Shown in pieces: positions 44,053 to 53,862 of a DNA stretch of 64,000 nucleotides. How positions within the stretch are numbered: the first letter of the stretch is position 1; each line of letters begins with the position of its first letter. Source of the DNA: Polyangiaceae bacterium UTPRO1 (lineage in GTDB: Bacteria > Desulfobacterota > Binatia > UTPRO1); the NCBI GenBank assembly GCA_002050235.1, contig MWST01000035.1:131693-195692 (forward strand). The letters run 5' to 3'. A program made the position numbers and the translations under genes. The notes beneath the pieces are model-generated. The model searched no databases. It saw nothing but the letters and a program-made list of their open reading frames with translations, and had not been told where the DNA came from.

Positions 44053-44533
44053 CACGCAGCGGTAAGCGTAAGAGCAATGCGTCCTCGCCTCGTCCGTAAT
44101 AGTCGATCCGCTGCCCGACCTCCGCAAACCCGCAACGCTCGTACAGCCGGCGACCGGCGTCGTTGCTGCGGCGGACCTCCAGCGTCACTGCTTCGGCGCC
44201 GCGGCTTCGCGCCTCTGTGACCACCTCGTTCAACAGCGCCGCCCCGAGACCACGTCCGCGCATTCGCGGATCGACGGCAAGATTCAGCACGTGCGCCTCG
44301 TCCGCAACGATCCACCGACAGACGTAACCAGCGACGCACCCTACGGCGTCGCACGCAAGCAGAATGCGCGAGAACTGCACGCCGAGCTCCTGGAGGAACA
44401 ACGGTCCTGTCCAGGGGTTCGCGAACGAGGCGCGCTCGATCGCGATCACCGCGGGCAAATCCCGAGCGGTCATGTCGCGGAAGACCCACCCGCACGCCGG
44501 CGTCGGGAGGGTGCGAGAGGTCATGGCCTCCAT
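44045..44533 (-). CDS. rimI: Ribosomal protein S18-alanine N-acetyltransferase-like GNAT
   Basis: A 162-residue GNAT acetyltransferase. FRDMTARDLPAVIAIERASFANPWT and the acetyl-CoA motif DPRMRGRGLGAALLNEV are close to RimI, as is LEVRRSNDAGRRLYERCGFAEVGQRIDYY. It acetylates the N-terminus of S18 or possibly other proteins. The start may be 44533 (annotated) or 44524; GGAGG lies too close to the second. It overlaps pyrD. Confidence 0.88.
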   Translation of the reverse strand: MEAMTSRTLPTPACGWVFRDMTARDLPAVIAIERASFANPWTGPLFLQELGVQFSRILLACDAVGCVAGYVCRWIVADEAHVLNLAVDPRMRGRGLGAALLNEVVTEARSRGAEAVTLEVRRSNDAGRRLYERCGFAEVGQRIDYYGRGEDALLLRLPLRDG

Positions 44534-44693
44534 GGCGTACCGGTTCGAACGGACGTGATTGTGCGCGCGCCGACGACGCGCTGTCAACGCGCGTTCCCCG
44601 GCGCTCCCGAAACCGGCCGACGACATTGCCGCATCCGCCGGTCGTGTGGTAGGCGAGCCGGCGGAGCGGCTCCGCGACAGCCGAGAGGGGTGG

Positions 44694-45794
44694 ATGCGTA
44701 TGCGCAGTATGTGCCACGCGGCGCTCGTAGTCGTCGCCATCGTGGTCGGGTGGATGGGCCGCGCCGACGCCGGTCACGTCATCTTCGACGTCGCCGATCG
44801 TCGCCTTCTGGAGGCCTCCGACGCCGACGTCGCCATCCCGCTCGGTCGCGTCGCCGACCTGCTCCTCGTCGCTGTCCTGCGCGAGAGGATCGCTGCCGGC
44901 GAAATCTCCTTCACGGACCCCGCTCCGGTACTGCCGGTGGCCGGTGATCGCGGTCCTCGCCTGAGCGAGCACGATCCGGTCGAGATCGGCGACCTGCTGC
45001 AACTGCTGCTGCTCGGCGACTCGCGAACCGCGGCGAAGACGCTCGCCGCGGCGGCGGGTCCGAGCATCGAGCGATGCCGCATCCGTATGCAGCAGCTCGC
45101 GAAGCGGCTCGGCCTCTCGCACACTAGCGTCGCCGGCGCCTGGCCCTCTCCCGCTCCCCTCGCGGCCGCGGACAGCGCGCGCGAGCGGGGTGCAACCACG
45201 GCGCGCGATCTCGGACGCCTCGCATTGGCGGTGGTCACCGATACCGAGCTGCGGCGGCGCATCGGGCTCGACGGCGTTCCGATCGCGAACGGAGGTCTGA
45301 TCGCGCGCGCCACCGACCCGTTGATCGCGGTCGATCGGGCGCCCTCGCCGGCGGCTCCGGCAGCTAGCGCGCGGGTGGCTTTGGTCGAGCGCGATGGTCT
45401 CGAGCTCCTCGTGGCGACGGCGGGGCCGCAGGCAATGGACGAGCTTACGACGACGATCGAGCACGGTTTCCGACGCTACCGCCGGATCGAGCTGGTACAC
45501 GAAGGCCAGAGCATAGGACCGAGCGTGAAGGTGCGTGGCGGCATCATCCCGACCTTCAGAGCGATCGCCGCCGAGGGCTGGTCTCTCACTGCAGCGTCGA
45601 CCTCGCCGCCGGCGCTCGCGTTCCGGCTGCAGCTGCCGGACGAGATCGCCGCACCGGTCGAGGTACGTCAGCCGGTAGGAGAACTCGTAGTCGAGCAAGA
45701 CGGCGGAATCCTTACCGTCATCCCCCTCGTGGCGCCGCAAGCCATAGCACCGAGCGGCTGGCTCGACACCGCCCATAGCGGTAGCCTCCCTTGA
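44694..45794 (+). CDS. Degenerate D-alanyl-D-alanine carboxypeptidase-like protein (predicted inactive)
   Basis: A 366-residue exported protein with a signal peptide (ending MGRADA). It keeps the layout of S11 carboxypeptidases (PBP5 type): EIGDLLQLLLLGDSRTAAKTLA matches the helix that normally carries SxN, MQQLAKRLGLSHTSVAGAW and ERGATTARDLGRLAL match flanking helices, and a beta-rich PBP5 C-terminal domain follows. The three penicillin-binding motifs are missing: the SxxK site reads PLGRVADLL, the SxN site GDSRTA, and the KTG site has no KTG. I infer a catalytically dead homologue, perhaps a scaffold or sensor. The ATG at 44694 has GAGAGGGG upstream. Confidence 0.8.
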   Translation: MRMRSMCHAALVVVAIVVGWMGRADAGHVIFDVADRRLLEASDADVAIPLGRVADLLLVAVLRERIAAGEISFTDPAPVLPVAGDRGPRLSEHDPVEIGDLLQLLLLGDSRTAAKTLAAAAGPSIERCRIRMQQLAKRLGLSHTSVAGAWPSPAPLAAADSARERGATTARDLGRLALAVVTDTELRRRIGLDGVPIANGGLIARATDPLIAVDRAPSPAAPAASARVALVERDGLELLVATAGPQAMDELTTTIEHGFRRYRRIELVHEGQSIGPSVKVRGGIIPTFRAIAAEGWSLTAASTSPPALAFRLQLPDEIAAPVEVRQPVGELVVEQDGGILTVIPLVAPQAIAPSGWLDTAHSGSLP

Positions 45795-47930
<2,136 letters not shown>

Positions 47931-48052
47931 TCGCTCCGAGGCGAAGGGGCGGTACAGGCCGCGGGCGTTGGCTTGCTAGCGCTGGGGTTCTGTGCCAAAC
48001 GCAGTCGCGTGGAGCAACGCCGAGAGGCGTGCCATTCAAGGAGGTGAGAACG

Positions 48053-48307
48053 ATGCGGAACGGAAGAATCAGGGTTGCCGGAATCGCAGCCGCAGTCATG
48101 CTGGCATCGGCGCTCGGCATGGGTTGTGCGAAGGACTCGTCCAAGGCGCTGTCGGCGGCAGATCGCTCCGAGGCGGCCGCGGCGAAGGCCGAGTCTGCTG
48201 CATCGCGCGCCGAGACGGCGGCGAGCCGTGTCGAGGACGCAGCTCGTCGCGCCGAGGCCGCGGCACAGAAGACCGAAGCCATCTTCATGAAGCATATGCG
48301 CAAGTAG
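48053..48307 (+). CDS. Small Ala-rich Lpp/OprI-like lipoprotein
   Basis: An 84-residue lipoprotein. The signal ends ALGMGC with the lipidated cysteine at residue 25. The mature part (about 60 residues) is an uninterrupted Ala-zipper coiled coil with repeated AESAASRAETAASRVE-like heptads, ending in IFMKHMRK. This resembles Lpp/OprI, which tie the outer membrane to peptidoglycan via a C-terminal lysine; here the last residue is also lysine. An exceptionally strong AAGGAGGTGA lies 5 bp before the ATG. A good terminator follows, so it looks highly expressed. Confidence 0.88.
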   Translation: MRNGRIRVAGIAAAVMLASALGMGCAKDSSKALSAADRSEAAAAKAESAASRAETAASRVEDAARRAEAAAQKTEAIFMKHMRK

Positions 48308-48334
48308 TCACTTCGGATCTCGAACGCAGAGCTC

Positions 48335-48371
48335 AAAAAGGGCGGCGTCCTGGCGGACGACCGCCTTTTTT
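48335..48371. terminator. Bidirectional intrinsic terminator
   Basis: An 11-bp stem (48335-48345 with 48361-48371, one wobble) extended by an inner GTCC/GGAC stem, with AAAAA on the left and TTTTTT on the right. It serves the Lpp-like gene on the plus strand and the dehydrogenase gene on the minus strand. It is the only classical U-tract terminator I found in the window. Confidence 0.9.
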
Positions 48372-48374
48372 GTT

Positions 48375-49400
48375 CTACGAGCCGAACGTGACGATCGTCT
48401 TGAGCGCCGACGTCATCGCTGCCGTTCGGTACGCCTCCGCGACCCGCTCCAAGGGAAACTCGTGCGTCACGACCTGGTCTTTACGGACGACGCCGCGGGT
48501 AATCAGGTCGAGGGCCTCGCGCGTGTCGTTCGGTCCGCACGAATAGCTCGGCACGAGGCGAATCTCACGAAAATACAGCTCGTACGGAGCGATCTCGAGA
48601 CGATCGTCGGGTCGGCCCGCCGTGAAGAAGACTACGGTCGCCCCACGACCGGCGAGACGTATGCCGAGATCCATTGCCTCCTTGCTGCCGGGTCCGACGA
48701 TCACGGCATCGGCCATGTCGCCATCAGTGAGCGCCCCCATTGCTTCCACCGGATCGCATTCGTCGACGTGGACGGTCGCATGAGCACCGAGTTCTCGAGC
48801 ACGCTCGAGGCGAAAGGAGACCCGGTCGAAGCCGATGACCTGCACCGCTCCGGCATGGTGGGCAAGCACCACGTGGAGTTGCCCCATGACCCCGAGCCCG
48901 ATGACGGCTACGCGCTCGCCGCCTCGCAGCGCCGCGCGGCGCAGAGATTTCACGGTGCACGCCAGAGGCTCGACGAGCGCCGCTTCGGCGAACGTCACGT
49001 GCTCCGGCAGGCGCAGGGTATCGGCCCTGACCTGGCCGGCTGGAACGGCGAAATACTCCGCCATACCGCCGGGAACGAGCCTGCCGTTGCGCCAGGCAGC
49101 ACATTGCACGTACTCGCCGCGGGCGCAGAGACGGCACGTCAGGCACGGCGCATGGTGATGCACGAAGACGCGGTCCCCGAGCCGGAAGTCGGCCACGTCG
49201 CCCGCGACCGCCGCCACCTCTCCGGCCGGCTCATGCCCGAAGATCAGCGGTGCCTTGCGCTGCATGTACCAGCCCATGATGTCGCCGGTACAGATCCCGC
49301 ACGCGCGCGTCCGGACGAGGATCTCGCCGGGGCCGAGCGCTGGCACTTCCAGCTCGGCGACCGCAACCGAGAGATCTCGGTCCAGTCGGGCGGCCCGCAT
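48375..49400 (-). CDS. Zinc-dependent medium-chain dehydrogenase (second of a pair)
   Basis: A 341-residue MDR alcohol/polyol dehydrogenase. The catalytic zinc site is CGICTGD and GHEPAGEV; the structural zinc has CLTCRLC plus a fourth cysteine in EYVQC. The NAD(P) motif is VIGLGVMGQLHVV. The ATG at 49400 gives the normal family N-terminus; a TTG at 49451 overlapping the upstream stop (TTGA) would add 17 residues. Substrate is unknown. It forms a pair with the gene immediately upstream. Confidence 0.88.
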   Translation of the reverse strand: MRAARLDRDLSVAVAELEVPALGPGEILVRTRACGICTGDIMGWYMQRKAPLIFGHEPAGEVAAVAGDVADFRLGDRVFVHHHAPCLTCRLCARGEYVQCAAWRNGRLVPGGMAEYFAVPAGQVRADTLRLPEHVTFAEAALVEPLACTVKSLRRAALRGGERVAVIGLGVMGQLHVVLAHHAGAVQVIGFDRVSFRLERARELGAHATVHVDECDPVEAMGALTDGDMADAVIVGPGSKEAMDLGIRLAGRGATVVFFTAGRPDDRLEIAPYELYFREIRLVPSYSCGPNDTREALDLITRGVVRKDQVVTHEFPLERVAEAYRTAAMTSALKTIVTFGS

Positions 49401-49447
49401 GGTGCGGGGGACAGCGGGAACAGACAAGGCGGACGACCGGCCGCGGA

Positions 49448-50494
49448 TCAAGCGCTTTGCGGCACGAGCGCGTACTTGATGCCCTGACCCCGCTGCAAAA
49501 GGTTCAGAACCCGATGCAGCTCAGGGAACGAGTACGTCCCGGTGATCAACGAGCGGCCGTCGATACTCCCTTCGCTGAGCAGCGTCTGCGCCTTCCGGAC
49601 GTCGCGCGGTGTGAAATGGAAGGGACTCATCAGCGTGATCTGGTCGTAGTGCAAACGCGCCGTATCGAAGGACACGCGCGTTCCCGACGGGCAGCCGCCG
49701 AAGAGCACAACCGTGCCGCCGCGGCGCGCGTAGTGGATGGCTCGCTCCCACACGCTCGGCTGCCCGGTGCACTCGATGACGACGTCAGCGCCTCGGCCTT
49801 GCGTAGCCTCGATGATCTCGGCCTGCGCCTGATCGGGCTCGGAGGCGAGAATGACCTTCGCCCCCAGATCTTCCGCCATCTGCGCGCGGTACTGCCGCCG
49901 GCCGAGCACGATCACGTCGTGTACGCCCGCACTCTTCAGAACCAGCAGATGAAGGAGGCTGATCGCGCCGGCGCCGATGATCAATACCGTGTCGTCAGGA
50001 CGCACCTGCAGACGGTCTATAGCGTGGACGACGCACGAGAGCGGCTCTAGCAGCGCGGCTTCCGCATAGTCGAGCGATGCCGCCTTCGGAAACATGTTGG
50101 TCTCGACCACGGCGGCGGGGAGCTTCACGTACTCGGCGTACGCCCCGAGTACCATGTTGTCCATGATCGTCGTGCAGAGATTCTCTTGCTCGCGCTTGCA
50201 GTAGTAGCACGTCTTGCACGGTGCCGTCGGCACCGCCATTACCGCGTCGCCCTCACGGAAGCTGCGGACACCCTTGCCGGCGAACGCAACGTCTCCGGCG
50301 AACTCGTGTCCGAAGAGGGTCGGCATCGGCATCTTCGGATGGCCGCGTAAGAATGCCTTGAGATCGGTGCCGCAGGTGAGCGCCGTCGATACCCTCACGA
50401 CGACCTCGCCGGGTCCGGGTACGGGCGTTTCGACCTCCTCGTAGGAGATCTTCCCGGGCTCCAGCAAAAGATGTGCCAACATTTGACCCGCCAC
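49448..50494 (-). CDS. Zinc-dependent medium-chain dehydrogenase (first of a pair)
   Basis: A 348-residue MDR enzyme of the threonine/sorbitol dehydrogenase branch. Catalytic zinc ligands are in TCGTDLKAF and GHEFAGDV; the structural zinc site is CKTCYYCKREQENLC. The cofactor motif is LIIGAGAISLLHLLVL. The first start is GTG at 50494; ATG at 50482 is also possible. Two such enzymes in tandem suggest sequential or paired oxidation of a polyol or alcohol, but the substrate cannot be named. Confidence 0.88.
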   Translation of the reverse strand: MAGQMLAHLLLEPGKISYEEVETPVPGPGEVVVRVSTALTCGTDLKAFLRGHPKMPMPTLFGHEFAGDVAFAGKGVRSFREGDAVMAVPTAPCKTCYYCKREQENLCTTIMDNMVLGAYAEYVKLPAAVVETNMFPKAASLDYAEAALLEPLSCVVHAIDRLQVRPDDTVLIIGAGAISLLHLLVLKSAGVHDVIVLGRRQYRAQMAEDLGAKVILASEPDQAQAEIIEATQGRGADVVIECTGQPSVWERAIHYARRGGTVVLFGGCPSGTRVSFDTARLHYDQITLMSPFHFTPRDVRKAQTLLSEGSIDGRSLITGTYSFPELHRVLNLLQRGQGIKYALVPQSA

Positions 50495-50607
50495 GCCCCC
50501 TTAGCGCCGGCAGCGTGCCGGAGCGTGCCGGCTACGCAATGCGTTCTCGTCTACTGGCGGGGTCCCACCTTGTCAAGGTTGAGCCCCCTAACGATGGACT
50601 TCGCGCT

Positions 50608-51126
50608 TCACGCGCGGCGAGCCTTCTCCTCGAGCCGTTTCAAGACGACGTCAGGCACCAGGCCTTCCACGTCCCCTCCGAGCATGACGACCTCCTTGAC
50701 CAAACGCGAGCTCGTATAGAAATGCGCTTCCGCCGCCATCATGAAGATCGTCTCGATGTTCGACTTGAGGTGGCGGTTCATCATCGTCATCTGGAACTCG
50801 TACTCGAAGTCGGCCACGGCGCGAAGACCACGGATGATGACTTTCGCCTTCCTTCGCTCGACGTAGTCGACGAGCAATCCGCTGAAGCGGTCGGCAATGA
50901 CGCGACCACGGTAGCGGCGGAAGACGTCGGCGATCATCTGCACCCGCTCGTCGGGCGTGAACATCGCGCTATCCTTGTGGATGTTGTAGGCGACCGCCAC
51001 GATCACGTGATCGAACACCTGGAGGCTGCGCTCGATTATGTCGACATGACCGTTCGTGATCGGGTCGAAAGACCCCGCATAGACGGCGACAGTGGTGCCG
51101 CCGGCAGCTCGCTTACGTCCCGGCAT
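50608..51126 (-). CDS. coaD: Phosphopantetheine adenylyltransferase
   Basis: A 172-residue enzyme catalysing the fourth step of coenzyme A synthesis. VYAGSFDPITNGHVDIIERS carries the nucleotide-binding (T/H)xGH motif, KVIIRGLRAVADFEYEFQM binds phosphopantetheine and TSSRLVKEVVMLGGDV closes the site. The start at 51126 overlaps the end of rsmD by 14 bp; rsmD-coaD is a very common pair. Confidence 0.96.
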   Translation of the reverse strand: MPGRKRAAGGTTVAVYAGSFDPITNGHVDIIERSLQVFDHVIVAVAYNIHKDSAMFTPDERVQMIADVFRRYRGRVIADRFSGLLVDYVERRKAKVIIRGLRAVADFEYEFQMTMMNRHLKSNIETIFMMAAEAHFYTSSRLVKEVVMLGGDVEGLVPDVVLKRLEEKARRA

Positions 51127-51694
51127 CGTCGTTCGCCCGTGGGTGTCCCGCCCGGTAGAGCGTGATCTGGGTATGGCCATAGCGCCTCGTGAGCTCCTGC
51201 GAAAAGCGCCCGACGGTTGCGGCTGCGGGCGCGCCACGCTCGTGCTCGGCCACGATCCAACCGCCAGCGACGACGAGATCGGCCTCGTCGAGCGCCTGCA
51301 ACGTGCGGGCGACCCATCCCTCGCCATAGGGCGGGTCGAGGAATACGCGATCGAAACGGCGTCCTGACGCAGCAAGGACATCGAGGGCGCGGGCTGCGGG
51401 CATGGTCAGAACCTCACCCGCCAGTCCCGTAGCCGCGAGATTCGCCTCGATAGCGTCACGCGCCGGGCGCGCGGGATCGACGAAGACCGCCGAGCGCGCC
51501 CCGCGACTCAGCGCTTCGAGACCGAGCGCTCCCGCACCCGCGAACAGGTCGAGTACCGCACATCCTTCACAGCCGTCACGGCTTTCCAGTATCGAGAACA
51601 CGGCTTCCTTCACTCGATCGGCGGTGGGGCGCACGAGACGTCCCCTGGGAGCGCGCAGCCGCCGCCCGCGCGCTATACCTGCCACGATACGCAT
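51113..51694 (-). CDS. rsmD: 16S rRNA (guanine966-N2)-methyltransferase
   Basis: A 193-residue RsmD-family methyltransferase. RIVAGIARGRRL, RPTADRVKEAVFSIL, the SAM loop VLDLFAGAGALGLEAL and the catalytic DPPY motif (FLDPPYGEG) are all present. It methylates G966 of 16S rRNA. It is transcribed with coaD. Confidence 0.96.
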   Translation of the reverse strand: MRIVAGIARGRRLRAPRGRLVRPTADRVKEAVFSILESRDGCEGCAVLDLFAGAGALGLEALSRGARSAVFVDPARPARDAIEANLAATGLAGEVLTMPAARALDVLAASGRRFDRVFLDPPYGEGWVARTLQALDEADLVVAGGWIVAEHERGAPAAATVGRFSQELTRRYGHTQITLYRAGHPRANDDAGT

Positions 51695-51840
51695 GGTGCC
51701 AGGCTACGAACGCATGTTCCTCATGCGGTTCGGCTCTTTATATGCGGCTCCGAACGGCCGCAAGCGAGTCCCGCTGCCGCTCGCCACGCTTGACTCGCAC
51801 CGGGGTCCCTTCTACTGCAGCGCCACCCGAGGAACCGGTC

Positions 51841-52500
51841 GTGAAGGTCGCTCTGCTTCCCGCGAAGCCGCTCGCACTTGCCAAGACGAGGCTCGCGCCG
51901 CTCCTCACGGACGCGGATCGCGCCCGCGTCGCGGCCGCGATGTACACCGACGTGCTGCACGCGCTGGCGACGGCGGACGCGATCGAGGCCGTCGTAGTCG
52001 TCACTGCCGACCCGACTCTCGCCGGGCACGCTCGCCGGGTGGGAGCGATCGTCGTCGACGAGGGAGCGCCCAGAGGCCTGAACGGCGCCGTCATGCTCGG
52101 CACCGACGCCGCCGTACGGCTCGGCGCTACGAGCGTGCTCGTCGTGCTCTCGGACGTGCCGCTGGTGCAACCTGGAGATATCGACGACCTCCTGCGGCGG
52201 AATCCGCTGCAGGGTGCGCGCGTCGTGCCTTCGAAGGAAGGCACGGGAACGAACGCGATGCTGCGCACGCCCCCGACCGTGTTCCCGTCGCGCTTCGGCG
52301 GTCGCAGCTTGGAACGTCACGTCGCGGCGGCCGAGCACGCGGGGATTCCCTGCACGGTCGTACGCAACGCCCGGCTCGAGCTCGATCTCGACACACCCGA
52401 GGACCTACGGATGTTCGCCGGTGCGCCTAGCGACACCGAGACCTATCGCGAGCTCGTATGCCGCGGGGACGCGCCGCTGCGTTTCGGAATCCGCGCATAG
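51841..52500 (+). CDS. cofC: CofC/FbiD-like guanylyltransferase (coenzyme F420 pathway)
   Basis: A 219-residue nucleotidyltransferase. VALLPAKPLALAKTRLAPLL, VVVVTADPTL, GLNGAVMLGTDAA, VLSDVPLV and PSKEGTGTNAML are the marks of 2-phospho-L-lactate (or PEP) guanylyltransferase, which activates the side-chain precursor of coenzyme F420. The GTG at 51841 with GAGGAA upstream is chosen; the open frame before it has no similarity. No other F420 genes lie in the window. Lookalike enzymes such as MobA differ in the first motif. Confidence 0.85.
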   Translation: MKVALLPAKPLALAKTRLAPLLTDADRARVAAAMYTDVLHALATADAIEAVVVVTADPTLAGHARRVGAIVVDEGAPRGLNGAVMLGTDAAVRLGATSVLVVLSDVPLVQPGDIDDLLRRNPLQGARVVPSKEGTGTNAMLRTPPTVFPSRFGGRSLERHVAAAEHAGIPCTVVRNARLELDLDTPEDLRMFAGAPSDTETYRELVCRGDAPLRFGIRA

Positions 52501-52516
52501 ACGGAGACAATTCGGG

Positions 52517-53593
52517 TCAACCTGCATCTCCCGCCGGATTCGCGTCGAGAGCCGGCAAGGCGCGGACGGTAGCCCCCGGTCCGCCCGCGGCTCCGAGCGC
52601 GAGTACGGCCCCCGGCTCGCCGTAATCGCGGCGAACGTAGGCGAGACCGACCGTTCGTCCGAGCCGCCACGACCGTGCCGCGCTCGTGATCCATCCGACG
52701 TCACGGTCCGCCGCGAAGAGGCGCACGCCCGGCTCCGCGACCGCACCGGATTCGAGCTCGACGCCGACGAGCTTCCGATTCACGTTCCCACGCGCCGTGA
52801 TCCGCTCCATCACCTCCTGGCCGAGATAGCATCCCTTGCGGAAACTGATCGCGTGCGCGTAGGGCGCCTCGAGCGCGAGCGTGTCGGAGAAGACGTCCCG
52901 ACCATGCCGCGGCACGCCGCTCTCGATACGCAACACCTCGAACGCCTCCGATCCGGCAGCGCGCGCGCCGGCGGCAATCGAGCGCTCCCACCAGGTCGCC
53001 GCCGCTGCGGTCGGCACGCGGCACACGAATCCACCCGTACCCGGCGCCGGCACCCGCACGACGTGGAGTACGTCGTCGGGGATCGCGGCCGGCGCGTGCG
53101 CATACGGCGCGGCCGGCGCGGGAAGATCGAGTCGGGCGAGCACGTCGGACGCCTGCGGACCGAGCACGGCGAGGACGGACGTCGCCGTCGCGGGCACGAG
53201 CTCGACGTCGTCGGCCACCATGAACCGCTCGAGCGCGGCGCGCACCGTCGACGTCGCACCTACCCCGTCGAGCACGATCACCCCTTCGCCGGCCAGTACG
53301 ACGAGGTCGCCGACGGCCCTGCCCTGCTCGTTCAAGAGCAGCGCCGGGCACCCGGTTCCAGGTACGAGCTTGGCGACGTCGTTCGACAACATCCCCTGCA
53401 GGAATCCGACCCGGTCGCTGCCCGTCGCGCGCAGGCGTTCGATCCACGGTAGCTCGACCACGGCCGCGGTGCCGCGCATCGCCGCATATTCCTCCGCCGC
53501 GTCACCGAAGTGCGCTGCGGTCACGGATCCGCCCTCGCCAATAAAGACGCCGCCACGTGCACGCATGGCGGCAGCGAGCGTGCCCTCAGACAT
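52517..53593 (-). CDS. ygfZ: YgfZ/GcvT-like tRNA-modifying / Fe-S assembly protein
   Basis: A 358-residue folate-binding aminomethyltransferase-fold protein. The YgfZ signature KGCYLGQEV is present, which separates it from glycine cleavage T-protein. FLQGMLSNDVAKL and GTGCPALLLNEQGR are also typical. YgfZ helps assemble or repair certain Fe-S enzymes. The ATG at 53593 has GAGGA 5 bp upstream and is preferred to an in-frame start at 53671. Confidence 0.9.
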   Translation of the reverse strand: MSEGTLAAAMRARGGVFIGEGGSVTAAHFGDAAEEYAAMRGTAAVVELPWIERLRATGSDRVGFLQGMLSNDVAKLVPGTGCPALLLNEQGRAVGDLVVLAGEGVIVLDGVGATSTVRAALERFMVADDVELVPATATSVLAVLGPQASDVLARLDLPAPAAPYAHAPAAIPDDVLHVVRVPAPGTGGFVCRVPTAAAATWWERSIAAGARAAGSEAFEVLRIESGVPRHGRDVFSDTLALEAPYAHAISFRKGCYLGQEVMERITARGNVNRKLVGVELESGAVAEPGVRLFAADRDVGWITSAARSWRLGRTVGLAYVRRDYGEPGAVLALGAAGGPGATVRALPALDANPAGDAG

Positions 53594-53862
53594 CACGGTC
53601 CTCGGATCGCAAGCGCCGACGGACGCCCGTGCGCTGCCGTACGCAACCTCGTAGCCAGGTTTGCCGGCCATCGGCAGCGCGGAGGTCCGGAGCCGCCGTC
53701 AACGCCACCTCGCTGTCGCCCACGCTGCGCCGCCAGACCCCGGTGCAGGATCGTCGGTAGAACCAGCCGCGCTCGCGCTCGCCGGCGGCGACCCTAGGTA
53801 CGGCCCGGCCAGCGGCGCTGTCGGCGTTCGCGGTCGCAGCATGCGAAGATCGCGCCATACCG
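53594..53862. other. Intergenic region between ygfZ and the RND-CNMP gene
   Basis: These 269 bp hold the GAGGA ribosome-binding site of ygfZ and little else that I can support. A short minus-strand open frame (53586-53858) crosses it, but it overlaps the ygfZ start in another frame and has a random-looking Arg/Ala-rich composition. Confidence 0.4.

Noticed and set aside
53586..53858. Small gene between ygfZ and the transporter
   Set aside because: It overlaps the ygfZ start out of frame, has no ribosome-binding site and a random composition.
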